A stretch of DNA of 64,000 nucleotides from Actinophytocola algeriensis (GCF_014203735.1 NZ_JACHJQ010000006.1:443698-507697); one strand, 5' to 3'. Shown: positions 35,447 to 44,429, numbered from the stretch's first letter. Made by a program: numbers and translations. Notes: generated by a model not told the origin, from the letters alone.

Positions 35447-36022
35447 TTGCCGCCGCGAACTTCTGCCGACCAGGCAGCCGACCACACTGACACCTCGATG
35501 CCGAACAGGCCGAGTGCCGACCAGGAAACCTTGACCGACGGCAGCGTCAACCGCGCCATCGGCGACGAGCTGCGACGGGTCCGCGACGATCTCGGTTGGA
35601 CCAGGGGCATGGTCATCGACCGGATGGCGTCGGACATCAGCGTTCAGGCCCTCGCCAACTACGAGTACGGGCTGCGTCCCTGCACCCTGCCAAGACTTGT
35701 CGAAATCTGCGAGGCACTCGACGTGCCGACGCCAACCCTCGTCGCCCTTGCGCTGCAAAGGATCTCGGTCGAGCCGGACGCGGACAGCCTGCAGATCGAC
35801 CTGAAAGCCGTGATCGCCACGGAGGATTCAGCGTATCCCACATTGCGCCAGTGGGCACAGAACCGCCTCAAGAGCAACCCCGAAGGCACAGGTGTCGCAC
35901 GGCTGGAACGAGCGGCCATCGAGGAGATGGCGACCATCTTCGATCTTCCCGTCGCCGAGTTCCTTCGATATCTCCGCCAGTTCATTCCCGAGCGGACACC
36001 GCGCAGAATGCTCTGGGACTGA
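35447..36022 (+). CDS. XRE-family HTH regulator with C-terminal dimer/sensor region
   Basis: 191 aa. TTG 35447 is taken as the start because GGGAGG lies 6 nt upstream. An ATG at 35498 is the alternative. The HTH covers residues ~36-95 (LRRVRDDLGWTRGMVIDRMA, QALANYEYG) and is followed by a helical C-terminal half (PTLRQWAQNRL, LERAAIEEMATIF) seen in actinomycete regulators that work beside SARP or anti-sigma systems. It starts 38 bp after the SARP stop in the same direction, so it is probably co-transcribed and may modulate that regulator. Confidence 0.85.
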   Translation: MPPRTSADQAADHTDTSMPNRPSADQETLTDGSVNRAIGDELRRVRDDLGWTRGMVIDRMASDISVQALANYEYGLRPCTLPRLVEICEALDVPTPTLVALALQRISVEPDADSLQIDLKAVIATEDSAYPTLRQWAQNRLKSNPEGTGVARLERAAIEEMATIFDLPVAEFLRYLRQFIPERTPRRMLWD

Positions 36023-36454
36023 CCCGCCGCCGTCAGCCCTGTTTCCGCGTCACCCAACTGAGTGGCGATTGACGAGCAATAGCAGCGGTGCAAATTACTC
36101 CTGTCGGGTAATTATTCATCGGCGCCAATCACATTGTTGACACTCTGAGTTGAGCGCATCCAACTCTTGCGCCGCTCCAGATAACACTGAAACGTTTCAT
36201 GGATTTCGCGAGCCTTCGAGGCTTGACCTGTCGGCCGAAATCAGATAGTCACCACAGAAGCCGCGTCTCACCAGAATGTGTACATCTCTGGCTCCGGTGT
36301 CACAAAGGGACCCACCGAGAGCATCCACGCACACTTGTGGCACGCTACGCACCGTGGATAACACCGTGCGTCCGTTGCATGTCTCCTCACCGGACGACCA
36401 GCCGAACGACCACCGATGCCGTCCTTCCGGCAGTGTTGATGCAGGGGGGAACTG
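36023..36454. other. AT-rich intergenic region with promoter-like motifs
   Basis: 430 bp, visibly lower in GC than any gene here. A TTGACA at 36134 has no good -10. TTGTGG near 36333, followed by TAACAC about 18 bp on, is a better promoter candidate and would drive a short transcript through the mini-ORF at 36455 to the palindrome at 36500. No gene is seen on either strand. Confidence 0.45.
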
Positions 36455-36487
36455 ATGTTCTTTCTTCTCTGGTGGCCGTTCCACTGA
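36455..36487 (+). CDS. Possible ten-residue aromatic peptide MFFLLWWPFH
   Basis: ATG 36455 has one of the strongest ribosome sites in the window (AGGGGGG, 5-nt spacing). It encodes MFFLLWWPFH and stops at 36487, 13 bp before a perfect palindrome. It looks like a leader or attenuator peptide, but no plus-strand gene follows for over 3 kb. It could be a stand-alone mini-protein transcript. Confidence 0.3.
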   Translation: MFFLLWWPFH

Positions 36488-36499
36488 CAGGCCAGAACG

Positions 36500-36537
36500 C
36501 CGTGGGCCGCAACGGAAGCTTCCGTTGCGGCCCACGG
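36500..36537. terminator. Perfect 38-bp palindrome (terminator)
   Basis: CCGTGGGCCGCAACGGAA and its exact complement with a two-base centre (GC), making a loopless palindrome centred on AAGCTT. It lies 18 bp from the 3' end of the minus-strand gene at 36556, so it most likely terminates that operon. It is equally placed after the mini-ORF on the plus strand. Confidence 0.75.
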
Positions 36538-36555
36538 GTCTTGATGGGGTTCTCG

Positions 36556-36924
36556 TTACCTCGGCGGCCCTGGCCGGCGGCGGGGCAGGTACGTCTCGTC
36601 GGCCTGGGGGTCGTACAGCGCGAGGTCGTGCTGGTCGGCGAGGGCGATGATCTTCTCGATCGCCTGCTCGCCGGCCGGGCCGATGCGCAGGCGCATGAGG
36701 ACGTGGTCCGCGCCCAGTGACAGCGGTGTCACCGCCCATGGGGAGTCCGGGGTGGGCTCGTGGTCGGGGAACACCGCGGCCAGCGACTCGTGGAAGCGGG
36801 CGATCCGCACGTCGATGTCGCCGTCCTGGTGGTCGTCACGGGTGCAGCGGGCGTACGTCTCGCGTGCGGCCTCCGCGTCGGCAGGGGCGGAGAGCACAGC
36901 CAGGTCGAAACTCACGCCGGTCAT
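36556..36924 (-). CDS. Hypothetical protein, 122 aa, co-transcribed with secDF
   Basis: Starts at ATG 36924 (MTGVSFDLAVL). The longer frame upstream overlaps secDF and is a shadow. Small soluble mixed alpha/beta protein. FDLAVL, RIARFHESLAAVFPDH, SPWAVTPLSL and the end LALYDPQADETYLP match a widespread actinobacterial family of unknown function, sometimes seen near secretion or contact-system genes. It begins 7 bp after the SecDF stop in the same direction. Confidence 0.72.
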   Translation of the reverse strand: MTGVSFDLAVLSAPADAEAARETYARCTRDDHQDGDIDVRIARFHESLAAVFPDHEPTPDSPWAVTPLSLGADHVLMRLRIGPAGEQAIEKIIALADQHDLALYDPQADETYLPRRRPGPPR

Positions 36925-36931
36925 TATCGCC

Positions 36932-39133
36932 TCACACCACCGCGCCACTTCCCTCCCGCTCCCTGCGCACCGGCTTGCGCTTGCCGGCACCCGGCCAGCG
37001 CCGGTCCAGCAGGATCGCCGCGGGCCCGGCCGTGACGACCGTGGAGAACGTGCCGATCACCAGTCCGAGCAGCAGCGCGAGCGCGAAGTCGGCCAGTGAG
37101 CCGTCACCGAGCACCAGCAGCGCGCCCAGCACGAACAGCACGCCGATGCCGGTGTTGACCGTGCGCGGCAGCGTCTGCAGCACGGCGTCGCCGACCACGT
37201 GCGGGAACGGCCTGTTCCCCCGCAGCTCGCGGACCCGGTCGAACACGACGACCGTGTCGTTGACCGAGTAGCCGATCACGGTCAGCAGCGCCGCGAGGAA
37301 CACGCCGTCCATGGTCTTGCCGAACCACGCGAAGATCCCGAGCAGCAGCAGGACGTCCTGCGCGAGCGCGATCACCGTGGCGAGGCCGAGCCGCCAGTCG
37401 AAGCGGATGGCGAGGTAGGTGAGCTGCGCGGCGATCGCGAGCCCGAGCGCGAGCAGCGCCTTGTCCCGCAGCTCCGCGCCGAGGCTCGGGCCGACCTTCT
37501 CGTCGCGCACCTCCTGGGCCTGCCCGAGCGACGCGACGGCGTCGGCGACCCGGTCCGCGCCCGCCTCGTCGAGCGGCGCGGTGCGCACGGACACGCCGCC
37601 GCCGGACTCCTGCACCACCGCGTCGCCGTACCCGGCCTCGGACAGCGCCTCCCGCACCTGGTCGACGCCCGCCGCCGTCGTGTACTCGAAGAGGCGGCCG
37701 CCGGTGAACTCGACCCCGAGGTTCGGCCCGACGAGCACGAGCCCCGCGAGCGCGATGAGCACCGCCGCCCCTGCGCCGAGGAGCCAGCGCTTCGCGTTCA
37801 CCAGGAAACCCGTGTCGCGGCCGCGGATCCAGCGCCGCACCCGCCCCTGGTGCGCGATCCCGCTCCAGCTCGGCCGGGCGCGGGTCATGGCGAGGTGGAT
37901 GAACACGCGGTTGAGGACGAGCGAGGTGAACATCGACGCGAGCACGCCGATGGTGAGCGTCACGCCGAACCCGCGCACCGGCCCGGACGCGAGCAGGAAC
38001 AGCAGACCGGCGGCGAGGAGCGTGGTGACGTTGGAGTCGACGACCGCGGACAGCGCGCCCCGGAACCCCTGGTCGGCGGCTCTCGGCAGGTTCCCGTTGT
38101 ACTCCTCGCGCGCGCGTTCGTAGGCGAGCACGGTCGCGTCGACGGCCATGCCGATGGCGAGCACGAACCCGGCCAGTCCGGGGAGGGTGAGGGTCGCGCC
38201 GATCGCCAGCAGTGCCGCGTAGGACACGGCCGTGTAGCCGACGAGCGCCACCACCGCGACGAGTCCGGCGAGCCGGTACACCGCGATCAGGAACAACGCG
38301 ACGAGCGCGAGCCCGATGACCGCGGCGCGGGCACTGGTGTCGATGGCTTCCTCGCCGAGGGTGGGCCCGACGGTCCGCTGCTCGATGATCTCGACCGGCA
38401 CCGGCAGCGCCCCCGCGTTGATGAGCAGGGCGAGGTCGGCGGCCTCGGCCTGGGTGAAGCGGCCGGTGATGCTGGTCGACCCGCCGATCATGCCGACCCC
38501 GCAGGCGATCGAGGGATCGACCTGCGGGGAGGAGATCACCTTGTCGTCGAGCACGATCGCGACGCGGCGGCGCGGGTCGCCCGGGGACGCGCAGGCGGCC
38601 TCGGCGGTGAGGTTCTCCCAGGCCCGTTCGCCGCCGTCCTGGAACTCGACGGACACGATGCGCCCGGTCCCGTTGGGGTCGGGCCCGGAGCGTGCGTTCG
38701 CGACCCCGCTGCCGTCCAGCGCGGCAGGCCCGACCTGGATGGGTTCGCCGCTCTCGGCCGTCAGGGCGTCGCCACCCTCGAGGACGACGGGGTGGAACGT
38801 GAGCGCGGCGGTGCGCCCGATGACCTCGGCGGCTTCCCTGGGGTCCTGCACGTCGGGCAGCTCGACGACGATGCGCCGCTCCCCGCTGCGGTGGAGGTTC
38901 GGTTCGTTGACCCCGAGCGCGTCGACGCGGCGGCGCAGCACCTCGAGCGTGCGGTCGGTGCTCTCGGCATCGGCGGTGACGGTGGGTGAGTCGTGGGTCT
39001 CGAGCACGATCTGCGTGCCGCCACGCAGGTCGAGCCCGAGCCGCGGCGAGGCGGTGAGGACGAGATAGACAGCGGCGACGAGCACGCCGAACGACAGCAA
39101 CGCTCGTCCCCGCCAGGAAATGCGGCGTGACAT
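36932..39133 (-). CDS. secDF: SecD-SecF fused protein-export membrane subunit
   Basis: 733 aa from ATG 39133, with a GAAGGAA ribosome site. The first half is SecD (DLRGGTQIVLET near residue 35, periplasmic head domain, GLALVALFLIAVYR, GMAVDATVLAYERAREE). The second half is SecF (VEFTGGRLFEYTT, DVLLLLGIFAWFGKTMDG, IGYSVNDTVVVFDRVRE). It uses the proton gradient to pull proteins through SecYEG. Actinomycetes usually encode separate secD and secF as well. A fused copy is a paralogue type and may serve special cargo. It lies upstream of the 122-aa gene in one operon. Confidence 0.93.
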   Translation of the reverse strand: MSRRISWRGRALLSFGVLVAAVYLVLTASPRLGLDLRGGTQIVLETHDSPTVTADAESTDRTLEVLRRRVDALGVNEPNLHRSGERRIVVELPDVQDPREAAEVIGRTAALTFHPVVLEGGDALTAESGEPIQVGPAALDGSGVANARSGPDPNGTGRIVSVEFQDGGERAWENLTAEAACASPGDPRRRVAIVLDDKVISSPQVDPSIACGVGMIGGSTSITGRFTQAEAADLALLINAGALPVPVEIIEQRTVGPTLGEEAIDTSARAAVIGLALVALFLIAVYRLAGLVAVVALVGYTAVSYAALLAIGATLTLPGLAGFVLAIGMAVDATVLAYERAREEYNGNLPRAADQGFRGALSAVVDSNVTTLLAAGLLFLLASGPVRGFGVTLTIGVLASMFTSLVLNRVFIHLAMTRARPSWSGIAHQGRVRRWIRGRDTGFLVNAKRWLLGAGAAVLIALAGLVLVGPNLGVEFTGGRLFEYTTAAGVDQVREALSEAGYGDAVVQESGGGVSVRTAPLDEAGADRVADAVASLGQAQEVRDEKVGPSLGAELRDKALLALGLAIAAQLTYLAIRFDWRLGLATVIALAQDVLLLLGIFAWFGKTMDGVFLAALLTVIGYSVNDTVVVFDRVRELRGNRPFPHVVGDAVLQTLPRTVNTGIGVLFVLGALLVLGDGSLADFALALLLGLVIGTFSTVVTAGPAAILLDRRWPGAGKRKPVRREREGSGAVV

Positions 39134-39326
39134 GGGATTCCTTCGCACGAGTGAGGGTGGTTGTCCACAGCCGGGTGAGTTGTCCACAGATCAGCCCGCG
39201 CCCCTGGCCTGCACGCCACCCAACTGGTAGACTGGCAAGGCGGGACGCCCCCGGGACAGGGTGGGGGTTGCGTTCCGGCGGGTTCGCGGTTGCGCGCGCC
39301 GTTTTCGCTGGTCTGTGGTGCCCGAT

Positions 39327-39620
39327 TCAGGCTCGTGCTGGCGGTGCCCGGCCCGCGGCGGGCTCGCGATGGGCCCTCGGGTGCGCGTCCGGCTCGGCCT
39401 CGACGTGCACTTGCCGCGGCGCGACCGGTGGGTGCAGCGTGGTCTCCGCGCCGGCCAGCGGAATCTCGGGGGTGGTGTTCGGCGCGGGCAGGGTCGGGGC
39501 AGCGTTGCTCACGACCGTGTGCGGGGACATGGTGCCCGGCTCGTGGTGGGCCGGGGTCACCATCGCGAACACGGCGAGCAGCGCGATGAGCAGGCCAGTG
39601 GCCATCGCACGCCGGTTCAT
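39327..39620 (-). CDS. Small secreted or membrane-anchored protein, 97 aa
   Basis: The N-terminus is a hydrophobic signal/anchor (residues 5-24: MATGLLIALLAVFAMVTPAH). The rest is Pro/His/Thr-rich with no fold recognised. The ATG at 39620 has GGTGGCGGC directly upstream. It could be a DUF6153-like short secreted protein, but the tail is low-complexity and the gene may be marginal. Third-position GC is high on both strands, so confidence is moderate. Confidence 0.5.
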   Translation of the reverse strand: MNRRAMATGLLIALLAVFAMVTPAHHEPGTMSPHTVVSNAAPTLPAPNTTPEIPLAGAETTLHPPVAPRQVHVEAEPDAHPRAHREPAAGRAPPARA

Positions 39621-39733
39621 GCCGCCACCGTATCCGATCAGTGGTCCGATGGTTTCCCACCTGTGTGAGTTGCCGTTAGTTTCCCTTGCGACGCAACGGT
39701 TGTGCGCTCGCTCAGGGTAACTACCATCGATTC

Positions 39734-41005
39734 ATGCGGCCAAGCACGCTCAGATGGCGCCTCTACGTGCTCGTAGGCGGCCTGGTGATGTTGTTGCTGG
39801 TGGCCGTCGCGGCGACGACCATGACCCGGCAGCGGGTCGCGGACCTCAGCAGCCAGATCCGCAACACCCTGCGGCCAGCGCAGTCGTCGACGGCCGCGCT
39901 CGCGAAGGCGTACGTCGACATGGAGACCGGCGTGCGTGGTTACCAGCTGAGCGGCGCCGCGCAGTTGCTCGAACCGTACGACGACGGCAGCAACACCGCG
40001 TCGGCCAACCACGCGCGCCTGCGCGCCCTGCTCGCCGAGGACGCGGAGGGCAGCAGGCTGCTGGCGGCGGTCGACCGCGCGGCGACGGACTGGGAACGCA
40101 CGGTCGCCGCCCCGGCCCTGCGCGACGAGAACCCCGCCGCCGCGAGCGACAAGGCCCGGTTCGACTCGGTGCGCGGCCTGCTCACGGCCCTGCAGGCCCA
40201 CATCGACCGCCGCACGGCCGCGGTGATCCAGTCGTGGACCGACGCCCAGGCACGGGCGAACCTGGTGACCACGCTCTGCGGCGGACTCGCGCTCGTGATC
40301 GGCGGGGGCGTCATCGTGCTGGTGCGCCGCTCCCTCGTCCGCCCGGTGAACGACCTGGTCGCGAACGTGCGCCGGGTAGCGGAGGGCGACCTGTCCCACC
40401 CGGTGCCCGCCCGCGGCCCGGCGGAGGTCATCACGGTCGGTCACGCGGTCGAGTCGATGCGGCAGCGCATCCTGCGGGAGAGCGCCCGCGCGGCCCGGTC
40501 GTCGGAGCAACTGGTCCGGCTGCACGAGGCGGACCGCATCGCCCAGGACCTCGGCGCCACGACCATCCGCGACCTGTTCGGCATCAGCCTGTCCCTCCAG
40601 TCGGCGGCGGCACGGCACCCGTCGGCGGCTCCTGCTCTGCGCGCGGTGACCGCCGACGTGGACCGCGTGCTGCAGGAACTGCGCTCCCGCCTCTTCGACG
40701 GCGACCGTTCGATCGCGGACGTGCTGACAGCACTGGAACCCGAACTGGCAGCACCCCCGACGGTGACGGGCCCGGCGGACACCCCGGCGCCGGTGGCACT
40801 GGAAACCTTCCTCCGACACGTGCTCCCGCTCTACCCGGAGGCGACGACCGTCCTGATCACGACGAGCGACACGGAACTCCGCGTCAGCCTGACCGGACCG
40901 GCGGCGCACGACCCCACGCTGCTGAAGGAGGCCGCCTCGGACCACTCGGCGACCGCGATCTTCGAACCGGACCAGGTGACGATCGAATGGTCGACGGAAC
41001 TCTGA
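39734..41005 (+). CDS. Degenerate sensor: CHASE3-HAMP membrane protein with kinase remnants
   Basis: 423 aa from ATG 39734. Transmembrane helices at ~11-28 and ~183-198 enclose a CHASE3 domain, followed by HAMP (RRSLVRPVNDLVANV). A DHp-like helix reads RIAQDLGATTIRDLFGISLSLQS near 268-290. In HisKA_3 kinases this segment is RIAxELHDxxxQ-like, so the phospho-accepting His is Gly274 here. The C-terminal ~90 residues look like a worn HATPase without N or G boxes. It therefore cannot phosphorylate a partner and probably signals by conformation or binds another kinase. No response regulator is adjacent. Confidence 0.85.
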   Translation: MRPSTLRWRLYVLVGGLVMLLLVAVAATTMTRQRVADLSSQIRNTLRPAQSSTAALAKAYVDMETGVRGYQLSGAAQLLEPYDDGSNTASANHARLRALLAEDAEGSRLLAAVDRAATDWERTVAAPALRDENPAAASDKARFDSVRGLLTALQAHIDRRTAAVIQSWTDAQARANLVTTLCGGLALVIGGGVIVLVRRSLVRPVNDLVANVRRVAEGDLSHPVPARGPAEVITVGHAVESMRQRILRESARAARSSEQLVRLHEADRIAQDLGATTIRDLFGISLSLQSAAARHPSAAPALRAVTADVDRVLQELRSRLFDGDRSIADVLTALEPELAAPPTVTGPADTPAPVALETFLRHVLPLYPEATTVLITTSDTELRVSLTGPAAHDPTLLKEAASDHSATAIFEPDQVTIEWSTEL

Positions 41006-41164
41006 CGAGCTGAGGCACCCCTGGGAGCGGCGGGCTCGACAAGCCCGGCGCCTGCGGGGAGTCCGCGAGAGGTGGCAGGGCGAGACCGGCTGTTGCGAAG
41101 CGGCAGAGACAACGAAGTCCCGACGGTCCCAAGGCGGCGGGGTCGGTGCGGCCCGCGAAGGTGG
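41006..41164. other. 159-bp intergenic stretch, no gene seen
   Basis: Gap between two converging genes, rich in GGCGGC-type runs and short inverted pieces (GGGCTCGACAAGCCC), with no clean hairpin or promoter. It has the look of intergenic repeat DNA, but no other copy is present in this window. Confidence 0.4.
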
Positions 41165-42121
41165 CTAGGACTCGGTGGTGGGGACCGGTTCTGGGACCAG
41201 GCGCACTTGGTCTTTGTCGTCCGGTGACGGTTCTTCCTGCCAGCCCTGTGGCCACTCGCGTTTGTCCGCTGCCTTGGCGGCTGTGGCGCCGGTCAGGTCG
41301 ACTCTTCTGCCTGCTGTTGGTTCTTCGCCGAACTCCACGTCCGCGTCGAAGGTCGTGTTGCGGAAGTTGGCCCTGCGGGGGCCGAAGGCGGCTCGGCGGA
41401 GGTCGGCGGTGCCGGTGAAGTGGGCGCGGTGGAAGTCCGCTTCCTCGGTGAACTCTGTGTCCCGGAAGGCGGCTATCGCCAGGAAGGTGGTGTGGCGGAA
41501 GGTCGCTTTGCGGACCCGGCAGTTGCGGAACCAGAAGAACTCGAGTGTCGTGCCGGTGATCTTCAGATCCATGTCCGGCCAGAAGCGGGTCTGGTCTGCT
41601 GGACGCAGGTGGGTTTCCAGCACGTCCTGCACGGTCATGCGGACCAGTTGTTCTTGTGCGGCTTCCGCTTCCTCCGGCGTCTGCGGCGGGGTGTACGGCA
41701 TCCGCAGGTACGCGCACAACAGGTTCACCACCGTCTGGCGGTGTTGTGGCTGGTCCTGTGCCAGGCGCTCCAGTGCGTAGACGCCCGCCAGTCGTACCGG
41801 GGCCTTCTCGCTGCCCAGTTGGTCCGCCGCTTTGCCGTACAGCTCGGTCACCCGGCGCTCGTTCGCGTCGTGTTCCTTCTGCTCCAGGTCCAGTTCCACG
41901 TACCGCTGCCGTCGTGCTGCCAGGAGCAGGGCCGCGGCGCCGCCCGCACCGATCACCAGGCTCGCCGCTGTGCGCAGTGCGTCCAGCCGGTGCGCCGAGG
42001 CCTGGTCACCGCCGCCAAGGAACAGCCACAGCACCGTGACGGCCACCGCCGCCATCACCGCAAGGCCCACCGCCCACCAGACGATCGTCCTGCTCGACAA
42101 GGCCTTCGACACGGGACGCAT
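41165..42121 (-). CDS. Pentapeptide-repeat membrane protein
   Basis: 318 aa from ATG 42121. Two N-terminal helices (~8-30 and ~45-65) precede a cytoplasmic helical region and then a pentapeptide-repeat stretch near residues 205-285, with A(D/N)F-type repeats (ATFRHTTF, AAFRDTEF, ADFHRAHF, ADLRRAAF, ANFRNTTF) that form a right-handed quadrilateral beta-helix. Such membrane-bound pentapeptide proteins are common in actinomycetes with unknown partners. Some cytosolic ones protect gyrase. It follows the HAF-repeat protein gene by 44 bp in the same direction. Confidence 0.88.
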   Translation of the reverse strand: MRPVSKALSSRTIVWWAVGLAVMAAVAVTVLWLFLGGGDQASAHRLDALRTAASLVIGAGGAAALLLAARRQRYVELDLEQKEHDANERRVTELYGKAADQLGSEKAPVRLAGVYALERLAQDQPQHRQTVVNLLCAYLRMPYTPPQTPEEAEAAQEQLVRMTVQDVLETHLRPADQTRFWPDMDLKITGTTLEFFWFRNCRVRKATFRHTTFLAIAAFRDTEFTEEADFHRAHFTGTADLRRAAFGPRRANFRNTTFDADVEFGEEPTAGRRVDLTGATAAKAADKREWPQGWQEEPSPDDKDQVRLVPEPVPTTES

Positions 42122-42165
42122 GATGTCAGGTGGTCCCGGCCGGGTGCGGCCGGCCGGGTGGATCA

Positions 42166-43161
42166 TCATCGGCAGCGCCAGCGGACCGGTGCGGCGCCGT
42201 CGCCGTCCTCCGGGTAGGCGAAGCCTGCCGCCTCGGTCGAGTTCACGGCCGTGACCGAGCCCGGCGTGTGGCCGGCCGGGGTGGGAAGCGGCGTTGGCAG
42301 CACGCCGGTCCACGCCAGCGGCTCGCCGTTCCTGCCCTCGCCCACCACCACGCCATCGTCGTTCAGCGCCACCGCCGCGGCGCCGCCGAGGTACGCGCGC
42401 AGGTCGCGGTCCGTGCCCCAGCTCGCCGCCGCGGTCACGACGGCCGGGTCGCCTGTGACGCCGACGATCCGGCCGTGCCGCAGGTCCTGCACGTCTGCCG
42501 GCGGCAGCGACACCCGCTCACCGGCCGGTGTCCACGCGTACGCACGCCACCGCAGTGCTCCCGCCGCGACGTGCCCGGTCCTGGCCGCGACGGTGCCGTC
42601 GTCGTCGATCGCTGCCCGGCCGTACGGGGCCTCTCCCGGCGGCGTGTCCAGGAACCGGGGTGGTCCCGTGGCCGGCCACACGACCAGGCGGCCGCCGTCG
42701 TGGCCCACGACGTCTCCTCGTGCGTTGATGTCCAGTGCCGTTGACGAACCTCCTGATTCCGGCAGTCGTTCGTAGTGGCCGTCCTGGTGACGGAACGCGT
42801 GCTGTGCTCCCTCCTGGTCCGTGGCGGTGCCGACCACCACGCCGTCCTCGTTCACCGCCGTCACCGCGGTGTCCAGGCCGAACGCCGGGCCCAGTGGCTC
42901 CACCTCGCCGGCACGCCATCGCACCGCCTCGTTCGAGCCGTCGATCCCCGCCACGCCTGCCAGCCACTCGCCCGCGCCCGCCGTCACGCGACCGTGGAAG
43001 GCGTACTCCGGCAGCGGGAGCACGTCCGGTACCCAGTCGCACGCGCTCCGCGCCGGTTCCACGGCCGCCGCAGGCGTGACGACGGCCGGTACCGACGCCC
43101 CGGCCACCACCACCAGTGACGCCACCGCCGTGGCTCCCCGGCGGAACCGGCTACCGCGCAT
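42166..43161 (-). CDS. Secreted HAF-repeat (beta-propeller-like) protein
   Basis: 331 aa with a Sec or Tat signal (RRGATAVASLVVVAGASV, cleavage near AAA). The mature part has repeated units of ~45 residues containing the pattern AVNEDGVVVG, DINARGDVVG, AIDDDGTVAA and ALNDDGVVVG. These are HAF-type extracellular repeats predicted to form a propeller. No catalytic motif is seen, so it is probably a surface or secreted binding protein. The pentapeptide gene lies 44 bp downstream and may share its transcript. Confidence 0.82.
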   Translation of the reverse strand: MRGSRFRRGATAVASLVVVAGASVPAVVTPAAAVEPARSACDWVPDVLPLPEYAFHGRVTAGAGEWLAGVAGIDGSNEAVRWRAGEVEPLGPAFGLDTAVTAVNEDGVVVGTATDQEGAQHAFRHQDGHYERLPESGGSSTALDINARGDVVGHDGGRLVVWPATGPPRFLDTPPGEAPYGRAAIDDDGTVAARTGHVAAGALRWRAYAWTPAGERVSLPPADVQDLRHGRIVGVTGDPAVVTAAASWGTDRDLRAYLGGAAAVALNDDGVVVGEGRNGEPLAWTGVLPTPLPTPAGHTPGSVTAVNSTEAAGFAYPEDGDGAAPVRWRCR

Positions 43162-43249
43162 GGGCGGATCCGGGTGCTGTTCGCGTTGTTTCGTTCATGT
43201 GTTCGAATCTACCCGCAATCTCCTCTCGCCGGGGGCACTTCGACCGTCG

Positions 43250-44383
43250 TCAGGCAGCCGCCACCGCTGCGCGCATCCGGCTCAGCATCTCCTCGACCAG
43301 TGGGCCGGAGGTCGCGAAGTTCAGGCGCACGAAGCCCGCCGAACCGAAGTCCGGACCGGAGCTCAGCAGGACGTCCGCGCGTTCCAGGAAGAACGCGGCC
43401 GGGTCCGCGTCCAGCTCCAGCTCGCGGCAGTCCAGCCACGCCAGGTACGTCGCCTCCGGGCTGTGGTGGCGCACGCCACCGGGTAAGCCCTCGGCCACCA
43501 GCGCGCGGTTGCGGGAGAGCGTCGCCTTCGCCTCGGCGAGCCAGTCGTCGCACTGCTGCCACGCGGCGAGCGTCGCCAGCACACTCAGCACGCTCACCTC
43601 GCCCAGCAGCGCGGACGGCAGCTTGGCCAGCCCGGACCGCACCCGCGCGTCACCGACGTGCACGACGGCACACCGCAGCCCCGCCAGGTTGTACGTCTTG
43701 CTCGCCGAGTACAGCGTCACCGTCCGGTGTGGACACAACGAGGCGAACGGCACGTGCTTGAAGCCGTCGTAGGTCAGGTCCGAGTGGATCTCGTCGGCGA
43801 TCACCACCAGGTCGTGTTCCTCGGCCACCGCCGCGATCGCGGTCAGCTCGGCGCGCGTGAACACCCGGCCCGTCGGGTTGTGCGGGTTCACGAGCACGAG
43901 CGCCCGCACCTCGTGCCGCACGACGTCGGCCGCCAGCCGGTCCACGTCGAAGGTCCAGCCCGATCCGTTGTCCGACAACGGGATCGGCACCAGCCGCCGC
44001 CCCATCCCGTGCACGGAGTCGAGGAACGGCGGGTAGGTCGGAGTGTGCATGGCGACGGCGTCGCCCGGTTCGGTCGCGACGTGCAGAACGGTCTGCAACG
44101 CCTGGGTCAGCTCGGTGAACAGCCGCACGTGCGCGGGGTCGAACGCCACGCCGTACCACGCCGCCATGCGCCCGGCGAACGCCTCGCGTAACGGGTTCCG
44201 CTCCGGCCGCTCGTCCCACGCCGGGTAGGTGAAGTCCGTGTGCCGCAACAGGGCTGCGCGCACCGCCTCCGGCGCGGCGAAGTCCATGTCGGCCACCCAT
44301 GCGGGCAGGACGCCGGGTCCGGCCTGCGCCCACTTGATGCCGGGGCGCAGTCGGAGGTCGTCGAGATCGAGCTGATCGAACAT
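43250..44383 (-). CDS. MalY/PatB-family PLP aminotransferase or C-S lyase
   Basis: 377 aa from ATG 44383 (MFDQLDLDDLRLR). The extra ~145 codons open upstream are a shadow of the XRE gene. Fold-type I PLP enzyme: catalytic Lys in SASKTYNLAGL near residue 226, substrate Arg near the C-terminus (FVRLNFATS), and VNPHNPTGRVF near 158 for PLP phosphate contacts. The GIKWAQAG and WVADMDF openings are diagnostic of the MalY/PatB cystathionine beta-lyase branch, also seen as regulators. Its direction and distance to the XRE regulator at 44430 (46 bp) suggest one transcript. Confidence 0.92.
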   Translation of the reverse strand: MFDQLDLDDLRLRPGIKWAQAGPGVLPAWVADMDFAAPEAVRAALLRHTDFTYPAWDERPERNPLREAFAGRMAAWYGVAFDPAHVRLFTELTQALQTVLHVATEPGDAVAMHTPTYPPFLDSVHGMGRRLVPIPLSDNGSGWTFDVDRLAADVVRHEVRALVLVNPHNPTGRVFTRAELTAIAAVAEEHDLVVIADEIHSDLTYDGFKHVPFASLCPHRTVTLYSASKTYNLAGLRCAVVHVGDARVRSGLAKLPSALLGEVSVLSVLATLAAWQQCDDWLAEAKATLSRNRALVAEGLPGGVRHHSPEATYLAWLDCRELELDADPAAFFLERADVLLSSGPDFGSAGFVRLNFATSGPLVEEMLSRMRAAVAAA

Positions 44384-44429
44384 GCGGGCGAGAGTAGACG
44401 ATGCCACCGACAATTCCGCTCCGCGCAGG

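Noticed and set aside
36455-36537. Classic trp attenuator based on the WW peptide
   Set aside because: No tryptophan gene or any other plus-strand gene follows. Kept only as an unexplained mini-ORF.
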